DNA of 64,000 nt from an uncultured Glaciecola sp. GTDB taxonomy: Bacteria; Pseudomonadota; Gammaproteobacteria; Enterobacterales; Alteromonadaceae. The translations under genes and the position numbers were made by a program. The first letter of the stretch is position 1; each line of letters starts with the position of its first letter. Shown one piece after another: positions 34,613-48,134 of this stretch. The notes below the pieces were generated by a model, which did no database searches, had not been told where the DNA came from, and saw only the letters and a list, made by a program, of their open reading frames with translations. Location of the stretch: NCBI RefSeq assembly GCF_937770335.1, contig NZ_CALJHY010000005.1, positions 155,221 to 219,220 on the forward strand. Direction: 5' to 3'.

Positions 34613-35230
34613 ATGCCTGATATTGCCGTTCTTGCCGTTTTTATTCCTACTTGGTTTTTCATTTCCATTACTCCGGGCATGTGCATGACACTTGCGATGA
34701 CATTGGGTATGAGTGTGGGAGTAACTAGGACACTTTGGATGATGCTGGGTGAAGTTTTCGGTGTAGCAACGGTTGCTATATTAGCGGTTCTTGGAGTTGC
34801 TAGCCTTATGCTCAACTATCCATCATTGTTTTCTTGGCTCAAATGGATTGGAGGGGCCTATCTATTTTATCTAGGGGTGAAAATGTGGTTAGCCGATGCC
34901 GACGTGTCGCAAAACGAAATCAAGCACTCTCAATTGTCATCTATAAACCTTGTATCACAAGGCTACGTTACTGCAGTAGCTAACCCTAAAGGGTGGGCTT
35001 TTATGATCTCGATACTCCCCCCCTTTATTTCGTTAGACAAACCCATTGCGCTTCAGTTTTTGGTTCTATTAGGTATTATAATGTTCAGCGAATTCATCTC
35101 CATGCTTATATATGCAAATGGTGGTAAAGGGTTAAAACGCTTGTTGAGTCGCGGTAATAATGTGGTTTGGCTAAATAGGATCGCGGGCAGTTTATTAGCA
35201 GCGGTGGGAATATGGCTAGCGTTGTCTTAG
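34613..35230 (+). CDS. LysE/RhtB family amino-acid exporter
   Basis: 205 aa, multi-TM; FISITPGMCMTLAMTLGMSVGVTRTLWMMLGE, WLKWIGGAYLFYLGVKMW. Confidence 0.88.
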   Translation: MPDIAVLAVFIPTWFFISITPGMCMTLAMTLGMSVGVTRTLWMMLGEVFGVATVAILAVLGVASLMLNYPSLFSWLKWIGGAYLFYLGVKMWLADADVSQNEIKHSQLSSINLVSQGYVTAVANPKGWAFMISILPPFISLDKPIALQFLVLLGIIMFSEFISMLIYANGGKGLKRLLSRGNNVVWLNRIAGSLLAAVGIWLALS

Positions 35231-35270
35231 CAAAATTAACAAACTGACTCATAAGAGCTCCGCCATATAG

Positions 35271-35342
35271 ATGCACTTATCGAGATATCCTTATAAACAT
35301 ACCCTTATAAATATGACCTTATAGAGATACGCTTCTATAAAG
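35271..35342. repeat. Degenerate tandem repeat, about 14-bp period, 5 copies
   Basis: atgcacttatcgag / atatccttataaac / atacccttataaat / atgaccttatagag / atacgcttctataaag. Confidence 0.7.
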
Positions 35343-35423
35343 ACTATTATATGACTGTTCTCATTTCTTATTAATAAAAACTGTCCTACTGTATAGGGCA
35401 TCAAGTTTACAAAAAGGCACACT

Positions 35424-35954
35424 ATGACAATTCGTAGCTACCGTAATATCACTCCTTCTTTTGACAACTCTGTCTATATTGATGAAAGCGCCGTTTTAGT
35501 TGGTGACATCGAATTAGGTGAACAAAGCAGCATATGGCCACTAGTTGCTGGGCGTGGCGACGTTAATGTAATTCGAATTGGACAACGCACTAATGTGCAA
35601 GATGGTTCAGTGCTGCACGTGACACGGAAATCACCTCAGAATCCCACTGGTTTTCCACTGCTTATCGGAGATGATGTCACTGTTGGGCATAAATGCATGC
35701 TGCATGGTTGTCAGTTAGGCAACCGCATACTCGTTGGAATGGGTGCCATTATTATGGACGGTGCTGTGGTGCAAGACGATGTGTTTATCGCAGCGGGCTC
35801 ATTAGTCGCGCCTAATAAAGTATTAGAAAGCGGCTATTTATACGTCGGTAATCCTGCTGTAAAGAAACGCCTATTAAAAGACAGTGAAATGGCTTTTCTT
35901 AAACAAAGTGCGATTAACTATGTTGAGTTAAGTCGCGAGTACCTACAGCAATAG
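35424..35954 (+). CDS. Gamma-class carbonic anhydrase family protein (YrdA-like)
   Basis: Left-handed beta-helix hexapeptides; GDDVTVGHKCMLHGCQLGNRILVGMGAIIMDGAVV. Confidence 0.92.
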   Translation: MTIRSYRNITPSFDNSVYIDESAVLVGDIELGEQSSIWPLVAGRGDVNVIRIGQRTNVQDGSVLHVTRKSPQNPTGFPLLIGDDVTVGHKCMLHGCQLGNRILVGMGAIIMDGAVVQDDVFIAAGSLVAPNKVLESGYLYVGNPAVKKRLLKDSEMAFLKQSAINYVELSREYLQQ

Positions 35955-35955
35955 T

Positions 35956-36804
35956 TCACTCTTTGGCTAATTGGTTCCTAAAATGCTCGAGCACGGGTTC
36001 AACATCTGGTCGCATGCCAAACCACAGATAGAAACTCTCAGCCGCTTGGCCCACTAACATGCCCAAACCATCAATGGCTTTGACGCAGCCAAGTGACTTT
36101 GCTTTTTTAATAAAGCAAGTGTCTACGTCCTGATAGACCATATCGTAAACTGCCGGTTTATTATCAAAGATTGAATCCGAGATAGCAGGCACCTTGCCAC
36201 TTAAACTAAGTGACGTTGCATTGATGATGACATCAACGGCTAACTTTTCGCAGTCGCTTTCGTTGACCGCCGTCACTCTAGCATCTTCTGCAATGCTGAC
36301 CAGGCGCTTTGCATTTACTGCGCTTCGGTTTGTTATGTATATATGTGCTGGCTGTTCGGATAATAACGCTTCAATAGCACCGCGAGCTGCGCCACCTGCA
36401 CCAATCAACAGTACCTGCTTTCCCTCTAGCGAAATGCCGTTACGTAACAAATCTGAGACTAAGCCTTTGCCATCGGTTGTTTCAGCCCTAAAACCCTGCT
36501 CTTTTCTAATTAAGGTATTCGCCGCATTTGCCTGAGTGACCCCCGTCGACTTTTCAGTCGCCCAGTTAGCGGCGTCCTCTTTAAATGGCATTGTAATATT
36601 GGCACCCACTGAGTTAGGGTCAGCGAAAAACGTCCCTAACTGCTCAACGAAAGTAGATGGTTCACCAAGTATGCGCTCATAACTTATTGTCATATCGAAT
36701 TGTTTAGCAAACATTTGATGGATGAGTGGCGATTTGCTCTGCGCAATTGGATTGCCGAACACAGCCAGCTTTTTTGTCGAAGTGAAATTGTCTGACACGG
36801 GCAT
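35956..36804 (-). CDS. aroE: Shikimate dehydrogenase
   Basis: KLAVFGNPIAQSKSPLIHQMFA, NITMPFKEDA, LLIGAGGAARGAIEAL, DGLGMLVGQAAESFYLW. Confidence 0.95.
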   Translation of the reverse strand: MPVSDNFTSTKKLAVFGNPIAQSKSPLIHQMFAKQFDMTISYERILGEPSTFVEQLGTFFADPNSVGANITMPFKEDAANWATEKSTGVTQANAANTLIRKEQGFRAETTDGKGLVSDLLRNGISLEGKQVLLIGAGGAARGAIEALLSEQPAHIYITNRSAVNAKRLVSIAEDARVTAVNESDCEKLAVDVIINATSLSLSGKVPAISDSIFDNKPAVYDMVYQDVDTCFIKKAKSLGCVKAIDGLGMLVGQAAESFYLWFGMRPDVEPVLEHFRNQLAKE

Positions 36805-37006
36805 CTGAACTTTGAAGTAATAGTATAGCTAACAGGATACAGTAAATCAGATTGGAATTAACCCTAGCACAGGATTTATTTGCGTCCGCACTGTCCATTT
36901 GAAAGTTGGCTCCTATATCAATATCAAGCCAACGAACGGATGCGTTTACATGTCATGTTTCATCGATTTTGTATTTTGCACCCAATCGAGCAGTTGAATC
37001 GCGTCA

Positions 37007-38499
<1,493 letters not shown>

Positions 38500-38541
38500 G
38501 GCATAGCCCTAAAAAATAGAAGTACAATTTGATACTAAAGA

Positions 38542-39165
38542 TTATAGCGCCTGTTTGTGCTGACAGTTCACTTGCGGACAAATTAAACCTTTTTCAGCTT
38601 CATGTTTATCTACCTGCACCATCACTTTCCAACCACAACTTTCACAAGCGCTATCAACGGGTGCTGAATTTAGCATATATTTACATTTTGGGTAGTCGTC
38701 GCAAGCGTAAAAGTATTTACCAAACTTGTTTTGACGTTTTACCAAGGTGCCGTGATGACATTTTGGGCAAGGTGATGTTACAGCAGATTGCGCATTACCA
38801 TTATCATCTACATTGTCAGTGCTACTTTTCACCACACCGTCTTTGGTGATCATGTCTCTGGTTGCAATGAAATTACAATCCGGAAAACCCGTACAACCGA
38901 TGAACATGCCATAGCGACCTTTTTTTACCGCTAAAGTCTCAGCGCATTCAGGACAAGCGGTTCCGTCCATGACTTTGAGAACAGTGACATCATTTTTGTG
39001 TAATTGCTGTGTATGTTTGCAACTAGGGTAGTTTTGACAGGCAAGAAATGAAGATTTATTTGCGTGCTTTAAAAGAAGTTGCCCTTCACATTCGGGGCAC
39101 TTGCCATAAGCTTCGTCAAGAGCGTGTTGATCAGCGGAGAATAAGGAGTGATCAATTTTGGCCAT
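38542..39165 (-). CDS. Topoisomerase I-type C4 zinc-finger protein (YrdD-like)
   Basis: Repeated CPxC...C..YPxC modules. Confidence 0.9.
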   Translation of the reverse strand: MAKIDHSLFSADQHALDEAYGKCPECEGQLLLKHANKSSFLACQNYPSCKHTQQLHKNDVTVLKVMDGTACPECAETLAVKKGRYGMFIGCTGFPDCNFIATRDMITKDGVVKSSTDNVDDNGNAQSAVTSPCPKCHHGTLVKRQNKFGKYFYACDDYPKCKYMLNSAPVDSACESCGWKVMVQVDKHEAEKGLICPQVNCQHKQAL

Positions 39166-39167
39166 TA

Positions 39168-39644
39168 TTAGTGCAATGGACCTTCTTGAACTTCAAACAA
39201 CAGGTCTTCCATCTGTTCGTAAGCCCATTCTTTGCCAGGCACATTAAATAGAACCATGAGTATTACCCACTTTAAGTCTTCTAAGCAAAACTCAGCAGAC
39301 TCAATTTCCATTGTGCGGTCAATAACCATTTCTCTTGTACTTACATCAAGCACTTTGACTTGTTCTAGGAATATCAAGAAACCTCGGCATTGTACATCAA
39401 GACGAACTTGTTCTTCGACCGTATATACTCTGGTGCTATTTAGCACAGTCACTCTTGATAAATAAGGTGTGGCCTCTGTTTCTTGAAGTGCAGCAAGTTT
39501 TTCAACCCAAGCCAGCGCTTTAAATATTTCGTCGTGATGGAACCCTGCACGAATTAACTCGTCAGTTAGTTCGTCATGGTCGACTCTAAACTCACTCTCA
39601 TTGTGTACTACGTTTTCGAACAAGTACATGAGGATATCAAACAT
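39168..39644 (-). CDS. smg: Smg protein (DUF494)
   Basis: [13 protein letters not shown]...[23 protein letters not shown]; position next to dprA. Confidence 0.93.
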   Translation of the reverse strand: MFDILMYLFENVVHNESEFRVDHDELTDELIRAGFHHDEIFKALAWVEKLAALQETEATPYLSRVTVLNSTRVYTVEEQVRLDVQCRGFLIFLEQVKVLDVSTREMVIDRTMEIESAEFCLEDLKWVILMVLFNVPGKEWAYEQMEDLLFEVQEGPLH

Positions 39645-39646
39645 AA

Positions 39647-40873
39647 CTAGTCCCTCAATTTAAGGTAACCTTCAGACGTAGAGGTTACAAACCCGCGCAA
39701 CTCATATTCTAATAACTGCACAAATAATGTGGAAATCGACTGGCCGGTGCGCATCGCAATCACATCTATTGAAGTGACATCAAAATCGACGGCTTGCAAT
39801 ACTAAGGATGAATCGTCTAGTTCATCCCGTCCTGCACAGCTATTGGCGTCAATATGATTAGACCCTATCGCTACATTATCTAACAATCCAGTGGTTGCCA
39901 AGTTTTGTTTTGGTTTTTTTTCAGCCTGCTGTTTTTGTGCAGTTTTTAATAATGATTTCGGCAACTCATCGAAGATATCTTGAGCGTTTTCAGTCAATTT
40001 TGCTCCTTGCTTAATTAACCAATGACAACCTTCAGCTTGCTTGTTATTAATGTTACTTGGCATAGCGAAAACTTCTCGTCCCTGTTCGAGCGCGTATTTT
40101 GCTGTGATTAATGAGCCGCTTTTAATTCTGGCTTCTGTAACTAGCGTACCCAAACTAAGTCCGCTAATTATACGGTTTCGTCGAGGAAATAGTTTTGGTG
40201 ATGGCATAACACCGGGTGGAAACTCGCTTACTAGCAGTCCATTTTGGCGAATTTGCTGGTACAACTGTGCATGTCGTTTAGGGTAGACAACATCGATACC
40301 GTTACCAAGTACGCCAATGGTTCTGTTGTTCAACGTCGTGCTTTGACAAAACCCAGAATCAAAATTTAAGGCTGCGGTATGACTTTGAGCATCAACACCT
40401 AATGCCAGACCACTAGTAATGACTAAGTCAGATTGAGCGAGCACCTCAGTTACGAGTCTTTTTGTATTCGCTAATCCATTATATGTTGGGGCACGACTGC
40501 CAACCACTGCTAATTGAGCTTTTGATAACAGGGCGTAATTACCCTCTGTAAAAAGCAATAACGGAGCTTGTGCTATTTGCTTAAGCTGCTCAGGATATGC
40601 TTTACATTGATAGGTAATAATGGCGCGATTACTATCACCCGCTAACCATTGAATACATTTTCTAGTGTATGGATGAGGCTCAATTAAACAGGCAACTTGC
40701 GCGCTTTTCCAGCCGATTGATTCTAGCGTTGTCGCCTCTACTTGCCACAATTGAGATAACGTGACATTGCATGCATTTGCTGTTTTTAAAAGTCGTTGAA
40801 TACCTATATTTGGCAAGGCAGTCAATGCGAGCCAGTAGCGTATTTCTTCTTCTGAAGTGATCATGTAAACCAT
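39647..40873 (-). CDS. dprA: DNA-processing protein DprA
   Basis: [56 protein letters not shown]-terminal winged helix. Confidence 0.96.
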   Translation of the reverse strand: MVYMITSEEEIRYWLALTALPNIGIQRLLKTANACNVTLSQLWQVEATTLESIGWKSAQVACLIEPHPYTRKCIQWLAGDSNRAIITYQCKAYPEQLKQIAQAPLLLFTEGNYALLSKAQLAVVGSRAPTYNGLANTKRLVTEVLAQSDLVITSGLALGVDAQSHTAALNFDSGFCQSTTLNNRTIGVLGNGIDVVYPKRHAQLYQQIRQNGLLVSEFPPGVMPSPKLFPRRNRIISGLSLGTLVTEARIKSGSLITAKYALEQGREVFAMPSNINNKQAEGCHWLIKQGAKLTENAQDIFDELPKSLLKTAQKQQAEKKPKQNLATTGLLDNVAIGSNHIDANSCAGRDELDDSSLVLQAVDFDVTSIDVIAMRTGQSISTLFVQLLEYELRGFVTSTSEGYLKLRD

Positions 40874-40903
40874 CCTTGGTTATTAATTTAACGTCTAAAA
40901 CAG

Positions 40904-40927
40904 AACAAGTAGCCTAGGCTACTTGTT
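40904..40927 (-). terminator. 24-nt perfect palindrome between LysM gene and dprA
   Basis: AACAAGTAGCCTAGGCTACTTGTT; self-complementary along its full length; immediately after the LysM stop on the minus strand. Confidence 0.5.
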
Positions 40928-40956
40928 TACAATGTTTTGCATGTTGGATGAGATTA

Positions 40957-42036
40957 CTAAGGTTGCCCTAAATATTCCCCACCACTCATGTGCTTGTCAG
41001 CTTGTGTTATCCAAGCATAACTCGCATTCTCGAACGTTTTGAATATCACTAGCTCTCCAATTTTAAAAGCTGGCTGTTCTATTCGTTCTTCCCCACTGAA
41101 TAAGTCTTTCACCGGGCTTTTACCCTTTGAATATTTAGGCTTTTCACTATCTAAAATTGTTGGCCCCTGAGCATAAATACCCATCACCATGCCAATCTCT
41201 ACTTCTGAAGCGCCCAATGAAATAATAACCACATCGCGCTTGCCAATAAGCGAACGGTCTTCAATGTTTGTGATAATCCGGCCAATTTGCTTAGTTGATG
41301 CCTGCAATATCAAATCAGCGTAATCATTAGTTTCTGCCGGTCTTAGCTTGTCACCAGAGCGAGCTTCGCGATTGCTTTTGACGACTCTAACAATTTGTTG
41401 CTTGCCTGAACTTGAGTTCATTAACTCAACCTCACCCACATTCTTAACCTGATAACCAATAACATCACCGTCTTCGTCTTTAAGCAGCTTACCTTTACGA
41501 ATAATCGTATAGTTAGTATCGGAAGCTACTGGCTTATGACTCAGCACAAAATCTTGTTTAACGAAAGTGCTTGTTCCTTCGTTGTTACCTAGCAACCGAG
41601 GTAATGCATTATATACTTCGATATCAATAATGCTGTCATTCTTAAAATAAGGAGCAAGCACTTTCCAAGGCAACACGCCAATAGGAGACGGTTTTGTTTT
41701 ACTCACCGACTCGGGTGTTAATAAAATTAACGTTTTGTCTCTGGCGATATCCATTACGGGTTGACCGTCAACATAACGTAAACGCAAAACATCACCCGGA
41801 TAAATTAAATGTGGATTTTCGATCTGCGTATTGTTGCGCCATAATTCTGGCCACAACCAAGGCTGGTCTAAAAACAAACTCGAAATATCCCACAACGTAT
41901 CGTCTTTTTTAACGACATAAGTTTGTGGTGCGTCCGTTTTGATATTAATAATATCTGCCAATGCTGATTTGACGCTAATCATAAATACCCCAAAAATAAT
42001 GAGGCCCAGCATCGATAATTTTTTCATCATAGTCAT
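40957..42036 (-). CDS. LysM peptidoglycan-binding domain protein
   Basis: Signal peptide, then TYVVKKDDTLWDISSLFLDQPWLWPELWRNNTQIENPHLIYPGDVLRL. ORF track start is 42117; MTMMKK at 42036 fits a signal peptide better. Confidence 0.92.
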   Translation of the reverse strand: MTMMKKLSMLGLIIFGVFMISVKSALADIINIKTDAPQTYVVKKDDTLWDISSLFLDQPWLWPELWRNNTQIENPHLIYPGDVLRLRYVDGQPVMDIARDKTLILLTPESVSKTKPSPIGVLPWKVLAPYFKNDSIIDIEVYNALPRLLGNNEGTSTFVKQDFVLSHKPVASDTNYTIIRKGKLLKDEDGDVIGYQVKNVGEVELMNSSSGKQQIVRVVKSNREARSGDKLRPAETNDYADLILQASTKQIGRIITNIEDRSLIGKRDVVIISLGASEVEIGMVMGIYAQGPTILDSEKPKYSKGKSPVKDLFSGEERIEQPAFKIGELVIFKTFENASYAWITQADKHMSGGEYLGQP

Positions 42037-42274
42037 TCTTATACTACTCTTGGTATACTCGTGAGTCGTCTGCACTTTGGGCTGGAATTGCCACACACAG
42101 TGATATTTTACGTCCATTTAATTAGTTATCGGTTTATTTTTCAAAAAATTAACCCCATATCTAGTCTACAGACATTAGCTTATGCGGTAGAATAGCCAAA
42201 ATAGACAAGGTTTAAATAACTATTCTGCATGAATAGTATATTTTTTAATACTGACTAGATGAGTGGTTTTAGTA

Positions 42275-42784
42275 ATGACAGTTAGAACTGTATTAACCTT
42301 TCCAGACGAGAGACTACGCACTGTAGCAACGGCTGTAGAGGATGTTAACGAAGAAATTCAGACGCTTGTAGACGACATGTTTGATACCATGAAAGATGAG
42401 AAAGGTATCGGTTTAGCAGCGTCACAAATTGATGTTCACAAACGTGTTGTGGTCATGGACGTTTCCGAAGAACAAGATGAACCTCGGGTTTTTATTAACC
42501 CAGAAATCATCAAAGCGGAAGGATCTACTATAAGTGAAGAAGGTTGTTTGTCAGTTCCGAATAACTACGCGAAGGTGGAAAGATCGGAAAAAGTTACCGT
42601 TAAGGCACTTGATAGAGATGGCAAACCGTTTGAACTTGAAGCTGAGGGCTTGCTTGCAATTTGTATTCAACATGAACTCGATCACTTAAAAGGCAAGTTG
42701 CTTGTTGATTATTTGTCACCGTTGAAACGCAACCGTATCAAAACGAAACTAGAGAAAGAAGCCAAACTGGCTACAAAATACTAG
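42275..42784 (+). CDS. def: Peptide deformylase
   Basis: [25 protein letters not shown] motifs. Confidence 0.97.
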   Translation: MTVRTVLTFPDERLRTVATAVEDVNEEIQTLVDDMFDTMKDEKGIGLAASQIDVHKRVVVMDVSEEQDEPRVFINPEIIKAEGSTISEEGCLSVPNNYAKVERSEKVTVKALDRDGKPFELEAEGLLAICIQHELDHLKGKLLVDYLSPLKRNRIKTKLEKEAKLATKY

Positions 42785-42803
42785 CACTAAGGACATCAAC
42801 ATA

Positions 42804-43745
42804 GTGGCCAACTCATTAAATGTTATCTTTGCTGGCACACCTGATTTTGCTGCTAAGCATTTAGCCGCAATGTTCGCTAGCGAACATAATGTCATCGCTG
42901 TTTATACACAGCCTGATCGCCCTGCTGGCAGAGGTAAAAAACTCATGCCTAGCGCTGTAAAATCGTTGGCACTCGACAACGGTACTCCGGTCTATCAGCC
43001 TGCGTCACTAAAAAATGAAGATGCCCAGCGCGAACTTGCTGCCCTGAACGCCGACATAATGATTGTTGTCGCTTACGGTCTAATATTACCCAAAGCCGTG
43101 CTTGATGCACCAAAACTGGGTTGTCTAAATGTGCATGGCTCATTATTGCCAAAATGGCGCGGAGCTGCACCAATTCAGCGTGCAATATGGGCTGGTGACA
43201 AATTTACTGGTATTAGTATTATGCAAATGGATGAAGGTTTAGACACTGGTGCTGTATTGCTTGAAAAAAGCATGGCAATTACTGGCGCAGCGACCAGCGC
43301 AACGTTGTATGAAGATTTAGCAGAACTTGGTCCGCAAGCATTAATCGAGACGCTTGAGAATTTGGATAATCTAACGCCATCTGTACAGAATAATGATGAA
43401 GCGACATACGCGCACAAGCTTTCTAAAGAAGAAGCCCGAATTGACTGGACATTAAGTGCTCACCAATTAGCGAGAAATGTGCGTGCCTTTAATCCATGGC
43501 CTTTTGTTTGGTTTGTTCATAATGAAGAATCAATCAAAGTATGGCAGGTGGAAGTTGTTGAGTCTTTTGGAGAATTAGCTAGTGGAACGATTGTGAACGC
43601 AGACAAAGATGGTATTGAAGTTGCCGCAGGTGAGCACAATTTATTGCTTTCAATTATTCAAATCCCGGGTAAAAAAGCACAGGCGGTCAGTGATATTATA
43701 AATGGTAGACCCGACATGTTCGTTGTTGGTCAGCGTCTAGTATGA
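42804..43745 (+). CDS. fmt: Methionyl-tRNA formyltransferase
   Basis: [42 protein letters not shown]. Confidence 0.97.
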   Translation: MANSLNVIFAGTPDFAAKHLAAMFASEHNVIAVYTQPDRPAGRGKKLMPSAVKSLALDNGTPVYQPASLKNEDAQRELAALNADIMIVVAYGLILPKAVLDAPKLGCLNVHGSLLPKWRGAAPIQRAIWAGDKFTGISIMQMDEGLDTGAVLLEKSMAITGAATSATLYEDLAELGPQALIETLENLDNLTPSVQNNDEATYAHKLSKEEARIDWTLSAHQLARNVRAFNPWPFVWFVHNEESIKVWQVEVVESFGELASGTIVNADKDGIEVAAGEHNLLLSIIQIPGKKAQAVSDIINGRPDMFVVGQRLV

Positions 43746-45178
43746 AGCAATCACATAACAACAATAAGAGTGCCTCGAAAGCAGGATATAAGCATAAAAG
43801 CACAAGTGCTTATCAACTAAGTCACCGCCCGCATTTACGCGCAGATGCTGCTTGGGTATTGTTTCAGATATTAGAACATGGCAAATCATCAAGAGAAGTC
43901 ATGCCCAAAGTGTTTGATCGTCACGAAGGTAAAGATAATGCTTGGTTGCAAGAAATGGTATTCGGCTGCCTGCGCGAATTACCCAAATTACAATATTGGC
44001 TGCGCCAGTTGCTCACTAAGCCGCTCAAGGGCGAACAAAAAATAGTTGAACATTTAATCATGCTGGGCTTTTATCAATTAGTGTTTACGCGCACTTCTGA
44101 GCATGCCGCGGTATCTGAAACCGTAGAAGCTTGTGCAGCAATAGGACAGCATCGTTTAAAAGGTTTGGTAAATGCAAATTTACGCAGTTTCCAACGCGAG
44201 GCATTATATGAACAAGACATTGATGTTCCGCATATTAACGTTGGACTACCTAAATGGCTGCATAAACAATTACTGCAACATTATCCCGAACAAGTGCAAG
44301 AAATTGCTGAGCAAATTAATGCTCGTCCGCCACTATGGTTGCGGATTAATGCGCTAAAAACGAGTCGCTTAAACTACACAACTCAATTGGATGCTCAAGG
44401 TGTTGAGTTTGAAGAAGTTGAGACTGATTCAATACCACTTAACTTTTTGAGTTTAAAAACGCAGAATGCAATTAAACTGAGCAAGCGCACCGACATCACA
44501 ATGCTACCTGGTTTTGCAGAGGGTTTATTTTCAGTGCAAGATTTGGCGGCACAACTTGCTGCTGAGCTATTAGATGTGCAAGCCGGTGATGACGTGTTGG
44601 ATTGTTGCGCTGCGCCAGGTGGAAAAACGGCTCATATTTTGGAGAGCCAGCCCCTACTTGGAAGCCTTGATGCTATTGATAACGATGGGCAACGACTTGA
44701 ACGTATAGACGAAAATATGCAACGTTTAGGGCATGACGTTGCGTTTGGCGACAAACTTAACTTATATGTAGTTGACGCAGAAAGCGAAGAAGTGTTGTCT
44801 CGTGTTTTGAATGACAAACAATATGATCGTATATTACTCGATGCTCCTTGCTCCGCTACAGGTGTTATTCGTCGACACCCCGATATCCGCTGGTTAAGAA
44901 AAGCCTCAGATATTGTCAATACAGTGGCCTTACAAAAACGTATTTTGTCGCAAATTTGGCAGCGGGTAAAACCAGGTGGTGTTCTACTTTACGCTACATG
45001 CTCGATATTAAAACAGGAAAACGAATGTCAAATTGCAGAATTTTTAGCAACACAATCTGACGCAACTTTACTGCCTATACATAAAAATGACACTGCTGAA
45101 TGCCCCGGTCTTCAAATATTACCCGGTCAAGCACAAATGGATGGTTTCTACTATGCAAGACTGCTAAAGTCTTGCTGA
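43742..45178 (+). CDS. rsmB: 16S rRNA (cytosine967-C5)-methyltransferase
   Basis: NusB-like N-terminus plus [41 protein letters not shown]. Confidence 0.96.
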   Translation: MKQSHNNNKSASKAGYKHKSTSAYQLSHRPHLRADAAWVLFQILEHGKSSREVMPKVFDRHEGKDNAWLQEMVFGCLRELPKLQYWLRQLLTKPLKGEQKIVEHLIMLGFYQLVFTRTSEHAAVSETVEACAAIGQHRLKGLVNANLRSFQREALYEQDIDVPHINVGLPKWLHKQLLQHYPEQVQEIAEQINARPPLWLRINALKTSRLNYTTQLDAQGVEFEEVETDSIPLNFLSLKTQNAIKLSKRTDITMLPGFAEGLFSVQDLAAQLAAELLDVQAGDDVLDCCAAPGGKTAHILESQPLLGSLDAIDNDGQRLERIDENMQRLGHDVAFGDKLNLYVVDAESEEVLSRVLNDKQYDRILLDAPCSATGVIRRHPDIRWLRKASDIVNTVALQKRILSQIWQRVKPGGVLLYATCSILKQENECQIAEFLATQSDATLLPIHKNDTAECPGLQILPGQAQMDGFYYARLLKSC

Positions 45179-45246
45179 CTTAAGCTCTGAGCATGGGAAC
45201 TTAAGGTTACTGTGTTCGAGTCAATCAGGGGTTAGGAAATAACGCA

Positions 45247-46626
45247 ATGAAAATCATCATTATCGGCGCAGGCCAAGTTGGTGGGACGTTAGCTGAAAAT
45301 TTGGTTGGCGAAAAGAACGAAATTACGATTATTGATCAAAATATGGACACGTTGCGAAACCTGCAAGACAGACTCGATTTACAAGTCGTGTGCGGCGTGG
45401 GATCTCATCCCGATGTGCTCAAAAAAGCGGGCGCAGCCGATGCCGACATGTTAATTGCGGTGACCAACAGTGATGAAAGCAACATGATGGCCTGCCAAGT
45501 TGCGTTTAGTCTATTTAAAACCCCAACCAAAATTGCCCGAATTCGCTCAGAACAATACATAATCTATCAAGAGCAGCTATTCAAACAAAAAGACATTCCT
45601 ATCGATCACTTGATTGCTCCAGAACAACTAGTTACGCAGGCAATAAAGCGTCTTATCGATTACCCTGGCGCTTTACAGGTCGTTGAATTTGCCGAAGGCA
45701 AAGCTAGTTTAGTCGCGGTAAAAGCATATTACGGAGGATTGCTTGTTGGCCATGCACTTTCTGCATTAAAAGAGCATATGCCTAATGTAGATACGCGAGT
45801 GGCAGCAATTTATCGTCGTGGCAAACCGATTCGCCCGCTGGGCTCAACTGTCATTGAAGCTGATGATGAAGTATTTTTTATTGCAGATACGAAGCATATT
45901 CGTGCGGTAATGAGTGAACTGCAAAAGTTAGAAAACAGCTACAAACGCATTATGATCGCGGGTGGCGGCCTGATTGGTGCCGGTTTAGCCAAGCGCCTTG
46001 AAAATAAACATAATGTTAAGTTGATTGAATTTAATGCGGAGCGCGCTAAAGAACTGTCTACTATGCTAAGCAAAACTATCGTGTTTCATGGTGACGCTTC
46101 GGATGCGAGTTTATTAAGCGAGGAAAACGTAGAGCAAGTTGACGCTTTTATTGCGGTTACCAATGACGATGAAGCAAATATTATGTCAGCCATGCTTGCT
46201 AAACGTATGGGTGCTGCAAAAGCGATGGTGCTGATACAACGCAGTGCCTATGTTGACTTGGTTCAAGGTGGTGAAATTGATATTGCATTTTCACCTCAAC
46301 AAGCAACCATTTCAGCACTATTAACACACATTCGTCGCGGTGATATCGTGAATGTGTATTCTTTACGACGTGGCGCAGCCGAAGCAATTGAAGCAATTGC
46401 GCATGGTGATGAAAGCACGTCTAAAGTTGTTGGTAAGCAAATTCAAAACATTAAGCTTCCTCCAGGTACAACCATCGGTGCAATTGTGCGCGAAGATGAA
46501 GTTATCATTGCTCATAGTGACACCGTCATCAAAGCAAATGATCACGTAATTCTATTTTTAGTCGACAAGAAATTTATTTGGGATGTAGAAAAATTGTTCC
46601 AACCAAGTGCCCTTTTCTTTGGCTAA
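45247..46626 (+). CDS. trkA: Trk potassium transporter NAD-binding subunit TrkA
   Basis: [30 protein letters not shown]; duplicated RCK N/C domains. Confidence 0.97.
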   Translation: MKIIIIGAGQVGGTLAENLVGEKNEITIIDQNMDTLRNLQDRLDLQVVCGVGSHPDVLKKAGAADADMLIAVTNSDESNMMACQVAFSLFKTPTKIARIRSEQYIIYQEQLFKQKDIPIDHLIAPEQLVTQAIKRLIDYPGALQVVEFAEGKASLVAVKAYYGGLLVGHALSALKEHMPNVDTRVAAIYRRGKPIRPLGSTVIEADDEVFFIADTKHIRAVMSELQKLENSYKRIMIAGGGLIGAGLAKRLENKHNVKLIEFNAERAKELSTMLSKTIVFHGDASDASLLSEENVEQVDAFIAVTNDDEANIMSAMLAKRMGAAKAMVLIQRSAYVDLVQGGEIDIAFSPQQATISALLTHIRRGDIVNVYSLRRGAAEAIEAIAHGDESTSKVVGKQIQNIKLPPGTTIGAIVREDEVIIAHSDTVIKANDHVILFLVDKKFIWDVEKLFQPSALFFG

Positions 46627-46682
46627 AACACGGCAGTTGAAATAAGGCGGCTAAATTATGCATCGCAGAACAGCATGCGTAA

Positions 46683-48134
46683 TTAGCTACGCCAGAATGT
46701 TGGAGAGAATAAGACCAACAGCGAAAATATTTCTAAGCGCCCAAATAACATGGCGACGACCAACAACCACTTCCCAGCATTAGTTACATCAGCATATGTA
46801 CCTGCTACTCCTCCCAGACCCGGGCCTAAGTTATTGAGCGTCGCTGCGGTTGCTGAAAATGCAGTTATATCATCCATGCCGGTCGCAATTAACGCAACCA
46901 TAATAACAACAAACACAATAGCATAGGCAGAGAAGAAGCCCCACACAGCTTCAACCACTCGCTCTGGCATAGCTCTGTCACCTAACTTAACTGCATATAC
47001 TGCTTTGGGGTGAATAAGTCGGTCAACCTCACGCTTTCCTTGTAAAAACAGCAACAGAATACGAATAACTTTAAGACCGCCGCCAGTAGAGCCAGCACAA
47101 CCACCAATAAAGCTTGAAAATATTAATACAATAGGAAGAAATGCTGGCCAAGTAGAAAAGTCGGTGGTGGCAAAACCAGCGGTAGTGCTAATTGATACGG
47201 CTTGAATTAAAGCTTGATCGAGCGCCATTTCGGCAGTTTCATAAACAGAATGATAAACCAGTGCCAAGAAGCATAAAGTGACTAAACTAAGTTGTATGGT
47301 AAAAAAGGCTTTGCACTCTGGATCTTTGAAATAGTTTCGAATATTGCGGCCTGAAACAGCGGCGTAATGAAGTGAAAAATTGAGCGCCGCTATCCACAGG
47401 AAAATAACGCATACAATATTGACAGCAACACTATTAAAATAACCCAGACTCGCATCGTAGGTTGAGAAGCCACCTATTGCTATCGTTGAGAAAGCATGGC
47501 AAACAGCGTCAAATAGATTCATTCCTGCGACCCAATAAGCACCCGCACAGGCGATGGTAAGTGATAAGTAGATATACCATAAATGCTTCGCTGTATCGGC
47601 AATACGCGGTGTCATTTTTGAATCTTTCACCGGACCGGGTGTTTCAGCTCGATATAACTGCATGCCACCGACGCCTAATATTGGCAAAATGGCGACAGCC
47701 AAAACAATAATACCCATGCCTCCTAACCATTGCAGTTGCTGTCGGTAGAATTGCACAGCCTTCGGTAAATACTCGATACCTTCTATTACCGTCGCACCTG
47801 TAGTGGTTAGTCCTGAAAATGCTTCAAACATTGCGTCCGTAATTGTCATCTGAGGCTGTTCTAACAAAGCGAATGGCAATGCACCAAATGACGCAAGTAC
47901 AGTCCAAAATAAAACCACAATGAGGAAACCTTCCTTTGCTCTTAAATCTGCTCGGGAACGGCGGTTGGGATACCAAATCGCAATGCCGGTAAGAAGAGAA
48001 AGTACAAATGCAAGTACGAATGCCAAGCCACTCCCGTCTCCGTAAATAAGAGAAATAAACGCAGGTGGGATCATCGTTACACTGAACAGAGCAACAAGTA
48101 GTCCTAAAATACGAATGATGGCGCGGTATTGCAT
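46683..48134 (-). CDS. trkH: Trk potassium transporter membrane subunit TrkH
   Basis: Multi-TM; EAFSGLTTTGATVIEGIEYLPKAVQFYRQQLQWLGGMGIIVLAVAILP; SFIGGCAGSTGGGLKVIRI. Confidence 0.96.
   Translation of the reverse strand: MQYRAIIRILGLLVALFSVTMIPPAFISLIYGDGSGLAFVLAFVLSLLTGIAIWYPNRRSRADLRAKEGFLIVVLFWTVLASFGALPFALLEQPQMTITDAMFEAFSGLTTTGATVIEGIEYLPKAVQFYRQQLQWLGGMGIIVLAVAILPILGVGGMQLYRAETPGPVKDSKMTPRIADTAKHLWYIYLSLTIACAGAYWVAGMNLFDAVCHAFSTIAIGGFSTYDASLGYFNSVAVNIVCVIFLWIAALNFSLHYAAVSGRNIRNYFKDPECKAFFTIQLSLVTLCFLALVYHSVYETAEMALDQALIQAVSISTTAGFATTDFSTWPAFLPIVLIFSSFIGGCAGSTGGGLKVIRILLLFLQGKREVDRLIHPKAVYAVKLGDRAMPERVVEAVWGFFSAYAIVFVVIMVALIATGMDDITAFSATAATLNNLGPGLGGVAGTYADVTNAGKWLLVVAMLFGRLEIFSLLVLFSPTFWRS

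Noticed and set aside
35616-35630. GCACGTGACACG as another parS-like site
   Set aside because: Only the CACGTGA core matches; flanks are not palindromic.
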